Source: an uncultured Bacteroides sp. (lineage in GTDB: Bacteria; Bacteroidota; Bacteroidia; Bacteroidales; Bacteroidaceae). From it: 64,000 nt of DNA. The position numbers and the translations under genes were made by a program. A model generated the notes under the pieces. That model did not search any database, was not told the DNA's origin, and saw only the letters and a list, made by a program, of their open reading frames with translations. Positions 41,958 through 51,076 of the stretch are shown here, piece after piece; positions within the stretch are counted from its first letter, which is position 1; every line of letters begins with the position of its first letter. The stretch covers positions 372,001-436,000 of the forward strand of contig URYL01000001.1 of assembly GCA_900552075.1 (NCBI GenBank), in the 5' to 3' direction.

Positions 41958-42089
41958 CAGTTCAAGTTCGTTTCTATGTTCTTAAGATTTACACATAAAC
42001 AAGTGCTATTGTTCAACATATTAGCTCAATATTTATTCGTTTTCTATTTTTTTCACAAAAAAAACGGGAAACTAACATTTTTGAACGAA

Positions 42090-42851
42090 TTATTTTTTCC
42101 GATAACAGATTGTTCCTGTAGCCTGATTTGTAGGCATCACCAGCACTTCGGCAATCTGAATGTGTGCCGGAGCGGAAGCGGCATAATAAACCACCTCGGC
42201 AATGTCATCGCCCGTAAGCGGACGAATGCCTTCATACACTGCATCGGCCTTTCCTTTATCACCCCGGAAACGGACAACGGAGAAGTTTGTCTCCACCAAG
42301 CCCGGTTTCACATTGGTCACCCGCAACGGGGTATCCACCAGGTCGATACGCAATCCGTCGGACAATGCTTTTACTGCTGCTTTCGTGGCACAATACACAC
42401 TGCCGCCTGCATAAGCTGCGTCGCCAGCCACGGAACCGATGTTAATGATGTGTCCGCATCCGCGTTCCACCATGCCCGGCACAATCATCCGTGTCATGGC
42501 CAGCAGGGCTTTGATATTCGTATCAATCACTACGTCCCATTCTTCCAGCGAACCTTCATATTCTTTATCCAGTCCGATGACCAGTCCGGCATTGTTGACC
42601 AATACATCCACATTTTTCCATTTTTCCTGTAAGGAGTCTACTGCCTGACGCATTGCCTGACGGTCACGCACATCGAACGGAAGAATCAGCACGTCGACGC
42701 CCTGGGCAGTCAGTTCCTGTTTCAGGCTTTCCAACTTCTTCACATTTCTTCCGTTCAAAATCAGGTCACTTCCCATGGCTGCAAATTTCCGTGCGCAACC
42801 TTCACCGATACCACTTGTGGCACCTGTAATAAAAATCACTTTTCCTTTCAT
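42090..42851 (-). CDS. SDR-family oxidoreductase (YdfG-like)
   Basis: A 253-residue short-chain dehydrogenase: ITGATSGIGEGCARKFA, NNAGLVIGLD, HIINIGSVAGDAAY with catalytic Ser, and VYCATKAAVKAL with Tyr-x3-Lys. The NNAGL-x-xGLD stretch and overall length resemble YdfG, which reduces 3-hydroxy acids such as serine and malonic semialdehyde. Substrate is inference. A TATCTTTG on the minus strand (42907-42914 read as CAAAGATA) is a possible -7 element. Confidence 0.92.
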   Translation of the reverse strand: MKGKVIFITGATSGIGEGCARKFAAMGSDLILNGRNVKKLESLKQELTAQGVDVLILPFDVRDRQAMRQAVDSLQEKWKNVDVLVNNAGLVIGLDKEYEGSLEEWDVVIDTNIKALLAMTRMIVPGMVERGCGHIINIGSVAGDAAYAGGSVYCATKAAVKALSDGLRIDLVDTPLRVTNVKPGLVETNFSVVRFRGDKGKADAVYEGIRPLTGDDIAEVVYYAASAPAHIQIAEVLVMPTNQATGTICYRKK

Positions 42852-42987
42852 AACTTCCTAGCTTAACAACAGGCGTTTTCTGCCTGTCCTTCCGGTTATC
42901 CGGCTGCAAAGATAAGATGCATTCCGACAAAAAATTGCAATAGAATTCATTCTTTTATTTTTATTCGCTTATTACCGCGATATTTTC

Positions 42988-42995
42988 TATCTTTG
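42988..42995 (+). promoter_or_regulatory. Probable -7 element of the FKBP gene
   Basis: TATCTTTG matches TAnnTTTG; 38 bases before the ATG at 43034. Confidence 0.45.
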
Positions 42996-43033
42996 CGACC
43001 GATTATTTATTAATGCACATTTAATTTTTTAAC

Positions 43034-43624
43034 ATGGAAAATAAATACATTACGGTAGCATATAAACTGTATGCAGTGGAAAACGGGAAAAAAGAATTGC
43101 GTGAAGAAGCTCCGGCAGCCCATCCGTTTCAGTTCATTTCTGGAATAGGTTATACGCTGGACCGCTTTGAAAAAGAAATCCTGGCCCTGCAGAAAGGCGA
43201 CAATTTCAGCTTCACCATCCCTTGTGCGGAAGCATACGGCGAAAGAGATGAAGACAACGTACGTCAGGTGCCTAAGTCTATGTTCTGCGGACCGGATGGA
43301 AAATTTGACAGCGACAACATTTTCGAAGGAAACATCATCATGCTGAACGACGCGGAAGGACACCAGTTTTATGCCAACGTGGGTGAAATTACAGACGACA
43401 AAGTGGTGCTCGACCTGAACCACCCGCATGCTGGAAAAGACCTGTACTTTGAAGGTACGGTGATGGAAATGCGCGATGCTACCAACAAGGAAATGGAAAG
43501 CATCATCAAGCTGATGAGCGGCGAAGGCTGCGGCGGCGGATGTGAAGGTTGTGGTGGCGGATGCGGCGACCACGAACATGAAGATGACGGATGCTGCGGC
43601 GGAGGTTGCGGACATTGCCACTAA
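43034..43624 (+). CDS. SlyD-like FKBP peptidyl-prolyl isomerase with metal-binding tail
   Basis: A 196-residue cytoplasmic prolyl isomerase. The FKBP domain with an inserted flap fits SlyD (SGIGYTLDRFEKEILALQKGD in part, DLNHPHAGKDLYFEGTV, AEAYGERDEDNVRQVPK in part). The last 30 or so residues are almost only Cys, Gly and His (GCGGGCEGCGGGCG, DDGCCGGGCGHCH), giving many thiol and imidazole ligands for Ni, Zn or Cu. SlyD has such a tail in E. coli and helps nickel insertion; the role here is inference. The gene has its own promoter and a terminator. Confidence 0.93.
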   Translation: MENKYITVAYKLYAVENGKKELREEAPAAHPFQFISGIGYTLDRFEKEILALQKGDNFSFTIPCAEAYGERDEDNVRQVPKSMFCGPDGKFDSDNIFEGNIIMLNDAEGHQFYANVGEITDDKVVLDLNHPHAGKDLYFEGTVMEMRDATNKEMESIIKLMSGEGCGGGCEGCGGGCGDHEHEDDGCCGGGCGHCH

Positions 43625-43649
43625 TCTCAAAGACAAACCAATTACATAA

Positions 43650-43680
43650 AGAAGAAGACGGAACACGCCGTCTTCTTTTT
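43650..43680 (+). terminator. Terminator after the FKBP gene
   Basis: AAGAAGACGG / CCGTCTTCTT stem with a six-base loop, followed by T-rich sequence. Confidence 0.88.
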
Positions 43681-43711
43681 CTTTTCTACCTGTTTTTAAT
43701 CTTATTTCCCC

Positions 43712-44566
43712 ATGATTCTTATTGCCGACAGTGGAGCTACAAAAACTGACTGGTGCTTTGGTACTACTCTTCACCATAGCCAAATAGTCCAGACAGAAGG
43801 CATCAACCCATTTCATCAAGATGCAGACAAAATAAATCAAATACTCCATAACGGATTATTGCCACAGCTCACTTGCCCTTCGTCCGACATTCAAGGCGTT
43901 TTCTTCTACGGAGCTGGATGTACACCCGAGAAAATAGAGAAATTAGCATCCATTTTTAACCAGCTGTTTCCTCATGCCGCGGTGGAAGTACACAGTGACC
44001 TGCTGGGAGCCGCACGGGCTTTGTGCCAACATCGGCCTGGAATCGCCTGCATTTTGGGCACGGGAGCCAACTCCTGCCTGTACGACGGAAAAGAAATCAT
44101 ACAAAACATTCCCCCGTTAGGATACATTTTAGGAGATGAAGGCAGCGGGGCGTATCTGGGAAAACGTTTCCTAAGCGACTGCCTCAAACAGCAGCTACCT
44201 GCCCATTTGCTGGAGGGACTGTTGAAAGAATACCAGCTGACCTTGCCGGACATACTGGAAAGAGTTTACAGGCAACCCTTGGCCAACCGTTTTCTAGCCA
44301 GTCTTACACCTTATATATATAGGTATAAATCACAACCGGAGGTACATCACTTCCTGACTGACTGCTTCGCCGACTTCTTTCAGCGCAATGTACTCTCCTA
44401 TCCCGGCTGCCACCAACTCCTGGTATCTTTCACCGGTTCCGTAGCGTGGTACTTCCGCTCGGAAATCGAGGAAACAGCCCGGAAACTGAACCTTCATACA
44501 GGGATTTTCGTCCAAGCGCCCATACAGGAATTGAAGCATTTTCACCTGCCCGAAAGAACGCTTTGA
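43712..44566 (+). CDS. BadF/BadG-family ATPase, N-acetylglucosamine-kinase-like
   Basis: A 284-residue protein of the ASKHA fold: phosphate loop LIADSGATKTDW, the ADP site CILGTGANSCLYDG and the motif LGDEGSGAYLG. This is the pattern of BadF-type ATPases and eukaryotic GlcNAc kinases; the sugar is likely but not shown. The final codons and stop (44556-44566) lie inside the first unit of repeat array C. Codon use is like its neighbours. Confidence 0.85.
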   Translation: MILIADSGATKTDWCFGTTLHHSQIVQTEGINPFHQDADKINQILHNGLLPQLTCPSSDIQGVFFYGAGCTPEKIEKLASIFNQLFPHAAVEVHSDLLGAARALCQHRPGIACILGTGANSCLYDGKEIIQNIPPLGYILGDEGSGAYLGKRFLSDCLKQQLPAHLLEGLLKEYQLTLPDILERVYRQPLANRFLASLTPYIYRYKSQPEVHHFLTDCFADFFQRNVLSYPGCHQLLVSFTGSVAWYFRSEIEETARKLNLHTGIFVQAPIQELKHFHLPERTL

Positions 44567-44660
44567 CGTTTCATATAAAACGCAAGTACGTTTTAATCTA
44601 AACGCAAGTGCGTTTCACCTAAAACGCAAGGACGTTTTGGTTCAAACGCAAGTACGTTTT
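44555..44660. repeat. Array C: five 22-base-period palindromic units
   Basis: Units start (GAACG or AAACG) at 44556, 44578, 44600, 44622 and 44644, exactly 22 bases apart. Typical unit: AAAACGCAAGTACGTTTT. The first unit (GAACGCTTTGACGTTT) supplies the last codons and TGA stop of the BadF-type gene. The array fills the space up to the SIMPL gene leader. Confidence 0.9.
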
Positions 44661-44733
44661 AAAAAGCTTGGAAAATCCATTTATTTTCAATACCTTGCCA
44701 GTCCATATTTCACCTTTAATCGTCAGAATCATC

Positions 44734-45438
44734 ATGAAAAATTTCAGAATTGAAGCCATCATCCTGGCTGTCGGACTCCTTCTGCTCGGAGTCTTCATCG
44801 AAAAAGGATTCAGCAAGTTTGCAGAGAAAGACCGTTGCGTTACCGTAAAAGGATTGGCAGAAATGGAAGTTCCGGCCAACAAGGTAACCTGGCCTTTGGT
44901 GTATAAAAGCCTGGGAAATGATTTGGGCAGACTGTATGACGACATCAAACGTTCCAACCAGACCATCACGGGATTCCTGAAAGAAAAAGGGTTGACAGAA
45001 CAGGAAATCAGCATCAACGCGCCGGAAATCATCGACCTGGCAGCCGAACGTTACGGGAACAACCAGAATCCGACCAACCGCTACAACGTGACCACCGTCA
45101 TCACAGTCACCTCCGACAAGGTCGACCTCATCCGCGGGCTCATCAGCGAACAAGGAGAGTTGCTGAAACGGGGCATCGCCATCACCTCGGGCGAATACCA
45201 GTACCGGGTACAGTATGAATATACCGACCTGAACAAAGTAAAGCCCCAGATGATTGAAGAAGCCACCAAGAACGCCCGCGAAGCGGCTGAAAAGTTTGCC
45301 AAAGATTCCGGCAGCAGCCTCGGAAAAATCCGCCAGGCCAACCAGGGACAGTTCAGCATCACCGACCGTGACCCTAATACGCCATACATCAAGAAAATAC
45401 GTGTAGTCACGACCATCGACTACTCCCTTGAAAACTAA
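44734..45438 (+). CDS. SIMPL domain (DUF541) protein
   Basis: A 234-residue protein with an N-terminal hydrophobic helix or signal anchor (IILAVGLLLLGVFIEKGF) and a SIMPL domain (RCVTVKGLAEMEVPANKV, then TTVITVTSDKVDLI and KIRVVTTIDYSLEN). It is probably periplasmic. The start at 44734 (MKNFRIEA) is preferred to 44668, which begins near the end of array C and lacks a signal. A hairpin terminator follows. Function of the family is poorly known. Confidence 0.88.
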   Translation: MKNFRIEAIILAVGLLLLGVFIEKGFSKFAEKDRCVTVKGLAEMEVPANKVTWPLVYKSLGNDLGRLYDDIKRSNQTITGFLKEKGLTEQEISINAPEIIDLAAERYGNNQNPTNRYNVTTVITVTSDKVDLIRGLISEQGELLKRGIAITSGEYQYRVQYEYTDLNKVKPQMIEEATKNAREAAEKFAKDSGSSLGKIRQANQGQFSITDRDPNTPYIKKIRVVTTIDYSLEN

Positions 45439-45446
45439 AAAAATCC

Positions 45447-45491
45447 AAAATCCGGGAAACGAAGCTTCCACAAAGCCGTTTCCCGGATTTT
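45447..45491 (+). terminator. Terminator after the SIMPL gene
   Basis: A 15-base perfect stem (AAAATCCGGGAAACG / CGTTTCCCGGATTTT) with a loop of about 15 bases, usable on both strands. Confidence 0.9.
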
Positions 45492-45551
45492 CCGTTTTTC
45501 CTTTCCCTCGAAAAAAAAGAACGAAGTATTTTAATATTCAGTATTTTATTA

Positions 45552-45559
45552 TACCTTTG
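45552..45559 (+). promoter_or_regulatory. -7 element of rpsA
   Basis: TACCTTTG matches TAnnTTTG; about 67 bases of AT-rich leader precede the ATG. No clear -33 TTG. Confidence 0.55.
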
Positions 45560-45626
45560 CAGCCGATTTATATAAACAATATAAAGTCTAACACAATTAG
45601 TTATTTAAAAACAATTTTTTTATTTA

Positions 45627-47408
45627 ATGGAAAACTTAAAGAACATTGCTCCTCTTGAAGATTTCAACTGGGATGCGTATGAAAACGGTGATGCAACAAC
45701 CAATGTAAGCAAGGAAGAACTTGAAAAAGCTTACGACAGCACTTTGAACAAAGTAAACGACCGTGAGGTTGTAGACGGTACTGTCATCGCGATGAACAAA
45801 CGTGAAGTGGTTGTAAACATCGGTTACAAATCAGACGGTATCATTCCGTTGAGCGAATTCCGTTACAATCCGGATTTGAAAGTAGGTGACACTGTAGAAG
45901 TGTACATCGAAAACCAGGAAGACAAAAAAGGTCAGTTGATCTTGTCTCACAAGAAAGCTCGCGCTACTCGTTCTTGGGATCGCGTAAACGCTGCGCTTGA
46001 AAACGAAGAAATTATCAAGGGTTACATCAAGTGCCGCACGAAGGGTGGTATGATTGTTGACGTATTCGGTATTGAAGCATTCTTGCCGGGTTCTCAGATT
46101 GATGTGAAACCTATCCGTGACTACGATGTATTCGTAGGCAAAACTATGGAATTCAAGGTGGTTAAAATCAACCAAGAATTCAAGAACGTGGTTGTTTCTC
46201 ACAAGGCTCTTATCGAGGCTGAACTGGAACAGCAGAAGAAAGAAATTATCAGCAAACTGGAAAAAGGTCAGGTACTGGAAGGTACTGTCAAGAATATCAC
46301 ATCTTACGGTGTATTCATCGACTTGGGCGGCGTAGACGGTTTGATTCACATCACCGACTTGTCTTGGGGCCGTGTAAGCGATCCTCGCGAAGTGGTTCAG
46401 CTGGATCAGAAACTGAACGTAGTTATCTTGGACTTCGACGACGAAAAGAAACGTATCGCTCTTGGCTTGAAGCAGTTGACTCCGCACCCATGGGATGCAC
46501 TGGATCCTAACTTGAAGGTAGGCGACCACGTGAAAGGTAAAGTAGTCGTTATGGCTGACTACGGTGCATTCATCGAAATCGCTCCGGGCGTTGAAGGTCT
46601 GATTCACGTATCAGAAATGTCTTGGTCACAGCACCTGCGTTCTGCTCAGGACTTCATGAAAGTGGGCGACGAAGTAGAAGCTGTTATCCTGACTCTGGAC
46701 CGCGAAGAACGCAAGATGTCTTTGGGTATCAAACAGCTGAAACCGGATCCATGGGAAACTATCGAAGAAAAATATCCTGTAGGTTCTAAGCACGTGGCTA
46801 AGGTTCGCAACTTCACTAACTTCGGTGTATTCGTAGAAATCGAAGAAGGTGTTGATGGATTGATCCATATCTCTGACCTGTCTTGGACTAAGAAGATCAA
46901 ACATCCTTCTGAATTCACTCAGATTGGTGCAGACATCGACGTAGTAGTTTTGGAAATCGACAAGGAAAACCGTCGTCTGAGCTTGGGTCACAAGCAATTG
47001 GAAGACAATCCTTGGGATGTATTCGAAACAGTATTCACAGTAGGTTCTATCCACGAAGGAACTATCGTTGAAATGCTGGATAAGGGTGCTGTCGTAGCAT
47101 TGCCTTACGGTGTAGAAGGTTTCGCAACTCCGAAACACTTGGTAAAAGAAGATGGTTCTCAGGCTCAGTTGGATGAAAAATTGCCGTTCAAAGTAATCGA
47201 ATTCAACAAGGACGCTAAACGTATCATCGTTTCTCACAGCCGTATTTTCGAAGACGCTGCAAAAGCTGAAGAAAAGGCTGAAAAGAAAGCAAAGAAAACT
47301 TCTAAGAAGGAAGAAACTCCGATGATTCAGAACCAGGCTGCTTCTACCACTTTGGGTGACATCGATGCATTGGCTGCATTGAAGGAACAGCTGGAAGGTA
47401 AGAAATAA
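45627..47408 (+). CDS. rpsA: Ribosomal protein bS1
   Basis: A 593-residue 30S protein that brings structured mRNA to the ribosome. Six S1 repeats can be followed, for example VVNIGYKSDGIIPLSEF, GVFIDLGGVDGLIHITDLSW, GAFIEIAPGVEGLIHVSEMSW (in part) and GVFVEIEEGVDGLIHISDLSW (in part), then a lysine-rich tail (KAEKKAKKTSKKEE). Codon use is highly biased as in rplU and rpmA. It has its own promoter and terminator. Confidence 0.96.
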   Translation: MENLKNIAPLEDFNWDAYENGDATTNVSKEELEKAYDSTLNKVNDREVVDGTVIAMNKREVVVNIGYKSDGIIPLSEFRYNPDLKVGDTVEVYIENQEDKKGQLILSHKKARATRSWDRVNAALENEEIIKGYIKCRTKGGMIVDVFGIEAFLPGSQIDVKPIRDYDVFVGKTMEFKVVKINQEFKNVVVSHKALIEAELEQQKKEIISKLEKGQVLEGTVKNITSYGVFIDLGGVDGLIHITDLSWGRVSDPREVVQLDQKLNVVILDFDDEKKRIALGLKQLTPHPWDALDPNLKVGDHVKGKVVVMADYGAFIEIAPGVEGLIHVSEMSWSQHLRSAQDFMKVGDEVEAVILTLDREERKMSLGIKQLKPDPWETIEEKYPVGSKHVAKVRNFTNFGVFVEIEEGVDGLIHISDLSWTKKIKHPSEFTQIGADIDVVVLEIDKENRRLSLGHKQLEDNPWDVFETVFTVGSIHEGTIVEMLDKGAVVALPYGVEGFATPKHLVKEDGSQAQLDEKLPFKVIEFNKDAKRIIVSHSRIFEDAAKAEEKAEKKAKKTSKKEETPMIQNQAASTTLGDIDALAALKEQLEGKK

Positions 47409-47433
47409 TCTTTCTGAAAATAATATTCAAAAA

Positions 47434-47463
47434 GGGATTACACGTATGTGTAATCCCTTTTTT
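47434..47463 (+). terminator. Terminator after rpsA
   Basis: GGGATTACAC-gtat-GTGTAATCCC, a 10-base perfect stem with a four-base loop, followed by seven T. Confidence 0.94.
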
Positions 47464-47509
47464 TATGGTATCTTTACGCCGTAATTCTTAAACTTAAAAA
47501 CAAGAAACA

Positions 47510-47785
47510 ATGATCAGACTAAACGTATTTATTCAAGTAGAAGAAAAAAACTACGACCAAGTAGTCACTGCAGCAAAAGAACTGGTAGCCGCATCCCTGA
47601 AAGACAACGGCTGTGTAGCATACGATTTGTTTCAGAGCAGCACCCGCAAGGATGTTCTGATGATTTGCGAAACATGGAAAGATACAGCTTCACTGACCGC
47701 TCACGAGCAGAGCGCTCACTTCACTACTCTGGTTCCTAAAATCCAAGGACTGGCTGCCATGAAACTGGAAAAGTTTGAATTCTGA
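47510..47785 (+). CDS. Antibiotic-biosynthesis-monooxygenase-type (YgiN-like) protein
   Basis: A 91-residue dimeric ferredoxin-like-fold protein (MIRLNVFIQVEE; CVAYDLFQSSTRKDVLMICETWKD in parts; LTAHEQSAHFTTLVPKI). The histidine in HEQSAHF and the overall pattern match ABM-domain proteins such as the quinol monooxygenase YgiN. Actual substrate unknown. Single gene with a terminator on each side. Confidence 0.88.
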   Translation: MIRLNVFIQVEEKNYDQVVTAAKELVAASLKDNGCVAYDLFQSSTRKDVLMICETWKDTASLTAHEQSAHFTTLVPKIQGLAAMKLEKFEF

Positions 47786-47816
47786 GCAACAGTACTCTGA
47801 ACTTCATAACAAAAAT

Positions 47817-47853
47817 AAATCCCACCCAATTCAGCAAGAATCAGGTGGGATTT
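47817..47853. terminator. Terminator between convergent genes
   Basis: AAATCCCACC (47817-47826) pairs with GGTGGGATTT (47844-47853); the A and T ends make it usable in both directions. Confidence 0.82.
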
Positions 47854-47902
47854 GTTGTAGAAGCATATCGCTTCTATAGAATAAGATGAACGAATTTTCC
47901 AA

Positions 47903-49288
47903 TTACCATTCCACGAACTTACCACGTGCACGACGTTCTTTCAAGATTGCAGCCAAACGTTTGTTCTTGGATGACGCAATGAAACGACGACCAAAAATAT
48001 TAGGAATGGCAACACCCAAAGCAATGCACATAATGACCAGTCCGGAATTTACACCACTCTCTATGGCCTTCATCAAAGGAGTAACCTGGTCAATGGTCTG
48101 CACATTCATATTGATCAATCCAAACAACATACGATACATCAAAACTCCTGGAATCATCGGAATAACCGATGGAATAGTCAGCACGTGATTAGGTACATGG
48201 AACCAGTGCACCGCCTTTATGGCAATCAGACTGACCAATACAGAACCAGAGAAAGAACCGATTACAAGTCCCATGTCTAAACCAATATTATTGGTACTCG
48301 GTCCTAAATTGACAAAGTTACGCGTACAAACCGCAATGATACCCCCAATAGCTACCACCCACAGCAGACGACGCTGGATGTTGAATATCATCGAGAAACC
48401 CATAGCCGATATGGCAGCTGCAATGGCATATTCCCAATATTTATGATGAGGAACCATACTGATAGTCGGGAAGAAATTATCGATGTGACAGAGTTTCACT
48501 GCAAACGCAATACCAAAAGCCATGGCTGCAACCATCAATAATGTATTGACTGCCCGTACAATACCTACCTGAATGTAATTGTCGAGCATATCATCTACAA
48601 AATTAATCAAAGGTACACCCGGCACGATAAACAAAGCACAAGCCAGCAGCGGGTGCCAGGGAGTCGATGTCCATTCAGCCGGCAACAAAGTAGAAGCCCA
48701 GGCAATGATAGTAGCTACAAAAGCAGAAATAGCAATGCCCATGTAATGATTCAAGCCAGATTCATTGCAAACCTGACGAAGACGCATACCCAATATAGCT
48801 GCAATGGAAGCATACAGAAACGCCATCCAGTCGCAGCCGAACTGAATACAGAATCCTCCACACGCAAATCCGGCCCCAATTGCCACCTGCCAAGGAGTGT
48901 AGTTACGCTTTTTCTTACGGATTTTTTCCAGTTCTTCCTCATACTGGTCCAAAGTATAATCCTGCTCAATGGCACGCCAGGAAAGTTTACTCACCTCCGA
49001 AATGGCCGTCATATTCACACCGTGACCCTCAATTCGCTGAAATTTAGTGAAAGAATAATCTCCGTCACTCACATTCACCATCAGCATCGTAAAACTGACA
49101 TTGATATGGAGCTTCTCTTCAGGGATGCCAAGGTAAGCAGCCGTACGTTTCATGTTTCTTACAATACGGTTCGTATCGGCCAGACTCTCTACCAATAATT
49201 TCCCCGTACGCAACAATAAATCCACTCTACGATGCAGCAACTGATCGTGAGCCTTTACAGTCGTCTCTAAATGTTCCTCTAATATCAT
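47903..49288 (-). CDS. ThrE-family threonine/serine exporter-like protein
   Basis: A 461-residue inner-membrane protein. The first 120 residues are soluble (DUF1212 type: RVDLLLRTGKLLVESLADTNRI in part, VNVSFTMLMVNV), followed by about ten membrane segments in two halves, the second resembling ThrE_2 (VPNHVLTIPSVIPMIPGVLMYR in part). The motif GVPLINFVDDMLDNY in the membrane part is typical of the family. Export of threonine or serine is known for Corynebacterium ThrE; the substrate here is inference. It starts with MILEEHLETT and is divergent from the YgbA-like gene. Confidence 0.88.
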   Translation of the reverse strand: MILEEHLETTVKAHDQLLHRRVDLLLRTGKLLVESLADTNRIVRNMKRTAAYLGIPEEKLHINVSFTMLMVNVSDGDYSFTKFQRIEGHGVNMTAISEVSKLSWRAIEQDYTLDQYEEELEKIRKKKRNYTPWQVAIGAGFACGGFCIQFGCDWMAFLYASIAAILGMRLRQVCNESGLNHYMGIAISAFVATIIAWASTLLPAEWTSTPWHPLLACALFIVPGVPLINFVDDMLDNYIQVGIVRAVNTLLMVAAMAFGIAFAVKLCHIDNFFPTISMVPHHKYWEYAIAAAISAMGFSMIFNIQRRLLWVVAIGGIIAVCTRNFVNLGPSTNNIGLDMGLVIGSFSGSVLVSLIAIKAVHWFHVPNHVLTIPSVIPMIPGVLMYRMLFGLINMNVQTIDQVTPLMKAIESGVNSGLVIMCIALGVAIPNIFGRRFIASSKNKRLAAILKERRARGKFVEW

Positions 49289-49342
49289 TTTGTTTACAGA
49301 TTATTTCGGGCGCAAAGTTACGAAAAATATCAATTCTATTCG

Positions 49343-49350
49343 TACCTTTG
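49343..49350 (+). promoter_or_regulatory. -7 element of the YgbA-like gene
   Basis: TACCTTTG, 23 bases before the ATG at 49374. Confidence 0.5.
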
Positions 49351-49373
49351 TAAACCGAAGTTACATATATTAT

Positions 49374-49688
49374 ATGAATAAACTTTCACGACGAGAAGAA
49401 GAAAAACAAACCGTAGAACAGATGATTCGGTTTTATTGCCGGCACAAAGAAGGAAACCCCACTCTTTGCAAGAACTGCAAAGAATTGTTGGATTATGCAC
49501 ATCAACGTTTGTCGCATTGTCCTTTTGGAGAACAGAAGAAAACCTGTCGCCAATGTCCGGTTCACTGCTATCGCCCGGAGATGAAACAGAGGATAAAAGA
49601 AGTCATGCGATATGCAGGTCCACGCATGCTATGGCATTACCCACTTTGGACCCTCAAGCATCTGTGGAGAGAACGGTCCCACACATAA
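49374..49688 (+). CDS. YgbA-like (nitrous oxide-stimulated promoter family) protein
   Basis: A 104-residue cysteine-rich protein: LCKNCKELLDYAHQRL, CPFGEQKKTCRQCPVHCYRP and AGPRMLWHYP, the pattern of the YgbA/NO-stimulated family. Seven cysteines in C-x2-C spacings could bind iron-sulfur or zinc. E. coli ygbA is induced by nitric oxide; a role in this organism is unknown. The start at 49374 (MNKLSRREEEK) follows the promoter; the frame from 49290 overlaps it. Confidence 0.85.
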   Translation: MNKLSRREEEKQTVEQMIRFYCRHKEGNPTLCKNCKELLDYAHQRLSHCPFGEQKKTCRQCPVHCYRPEMKQRIKEVMRYAGPRMLWHYPLWTLKHLWRERSHT

Positions 49689-49787
49689 ATTGTGGATTTT
49701 TTCCACAATAATCTGTAAAATTCCCCAATACTTCCTTACTGGACACAAGTGAAAGTAATCTGATTTTCAGCATATAAAATAAATTTG

Positions 49788-49795
49788 TACCTTTG
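49788..49795 (+). promoter_or_regulatory. -7 element of the RND efflux operon
   Basis: TACCTTTG matches TAnnTTTG. A near -33 match (TTTC, 49764-49767) is 20 bases upstream. The message would start near 49802, upstream of the likely ATG at 49859. Confidence 0.5.
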
Positions 49796-49858
49796 GCACA
49801 AATCTTGTTGGCCATTTTAGAGATAATGGCATCTAAAACTATAAAAAAAATTGAACTT

Positions 49859-51055
49859 ATGAAACGCTTTTTGACTAGGAAAGAATTAAAGGTAAAAAGA
49901 AAAGAAATGATTTACATGGTTATCGGCATCGCAGTCATTTTATCTCTCTATTTTATTTTTACCCGTGAAAAGAAACCCGCCCCTGAAATCCCAGTTGTTT
50001 CCGTCATGCCTGCCAGCCGGCAAAATGTACAAATATTCGGCGAATACGTAGGCCGTGTCCGCGCGCAACAGTTTGTAGAAGTACGTGCCCGTGTAGAAGG
50101 TTTTCTGGAACAAATGCTATTTGAAGAAGGTACCTCAGTCAAGCGGAATCAAGTATTGTTCATCATCAATCAAGACCAGTATCGCGCCAAAGCCGACAAA
50201 GTGCGTGCGCAATTAAAGAAGGATGAAGCACAGGCCCAGAAAGCCAAACGTGACCTGGAACGTATCCGCCCGCTTTATGAACAGAATGCAGCCAGCCAGC
50301 TGGACTTGGACAACGCAGTAGCGGCGTATGAGACAGCCGTTGCCAGTGTGGGAATGAGTAAAGCCGACTTGGAGCAGGCAGAACAGGAACTGGGCTATAC
50401 TGTAGTACGCTCCCCGATTTCAGGAGAAATCAGTGAACGTCACGTCGATTTGGGAACCTTGGTCGGCAGCAGCGGAAAATCCCTGTTAGCTACCATCGTA
50501 AAGAGTGATACTATCCTTGTAGATTTCAGTATGACCGCACTTGACTACCTGAAAAGCAAGGAAAGAAATGTCACCTTCGGACAGAAAGATTCTACCCGCT
50601 CTTGGCAGCCTACTGTCACCATCACTTTGCCGGACAACAGCGTCTATGAGCACAAGGGTCTGGTAGACTTTGCCGCTCCTCAGGTAAACCCGAAAACGGG
50701 TACTTTCTCCGTACGTGCCGAACTGGCCAATCCGGATCATGTATTGCTCCCGGGACAGTTCACCAAAGTGAAAGTGTTGCTCGACGTACGTGAAAATGCG
50801 ACAGTAGTTCCCCAAAAAGCCCTGATTATCGAAAAGGGAGGAGCACATATATTTGTCATGAGAAAGGATTCGACCGTAGAAAGACGTTTCATCGAACTCG
50901 GTCCTGAATTCGGTAATGATGTGGTAGTAGAACGTGGATTGGCTGCCGGAGAAATGATTGTGTACGAAGGCTTCCACAAACTGGCTCCGGGAATGAAGGT
51001 CTGTGTACAAGACCCTGCCCAACTTGAAAACGAAGCGAAAAAAGAGGAAGAATAA
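49859..51055 (+). CDS. RND efflux periplasmic adaptor (AcrA-like)
   Basis: A 398-residue membrane-fusion protein. One N-terminal membrane helix (MIYMVIGIAVILSLYFIF) is followed by the biotinyl-lipoyl half motifs (EVRARVEGFLEQMLFEEGTSVKRNQVLFII, here noted as VRARVEGFLEQM and GTSVKRNQVLFII), a coiled-coil hairpin (about 100-170), GYTVVRSPISGEIS, then beta-barrel domains. The start at 49859 is chosen among several in-frame ATGs (49793 TTG, 49826, 49907) because it precedes the membrane helix by a short positive stretch. First of three genes with the pump and outer-membrane channel. Confidence 0.92.
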   Translation: MKRFLTRKELKVKRKEMIYMVIGIAVILSLYFIFTREKKPAPEIPVVSVMPASRQNVQIFGEYVGRVRAQQFVEVRARVEGFLEQMLFEEGTSVKRNQVLFIINQDQYRAKADKVRAQLKKDEAQAQKAKRDLERIRPLYEQNAASQLDLDNAVAAYETAVASVGMSKADLEQAEQELGYTVVRSPISGEISERHVDLGTLVGSSGKSLLATIVKSDTILVDFSMTALDYLKSKERNVTFGQKDSTRSWQPTVTITLPDNSVYEHKGLVDFAAPQVNPKTGTFSVRAELANPDHVLLPGQFTKVKVLLDVRENATVVPQKALIIEKGGAHIFVMRKDSTVERRFIELGPEFGNDVVVERGLAAGEMIVYEGFHKLAPGMKVCVQDPAQLENEAKKEEE

Positions 51056-51076
51056 TCCACCTAAACGAAATTACGC

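Noticed and set aside
43010..43849. 279-codon open frame on the minus strand
   Set aside because: Spans the FKBP gene, a terminator and the start of the next gene in antisense; no family features.
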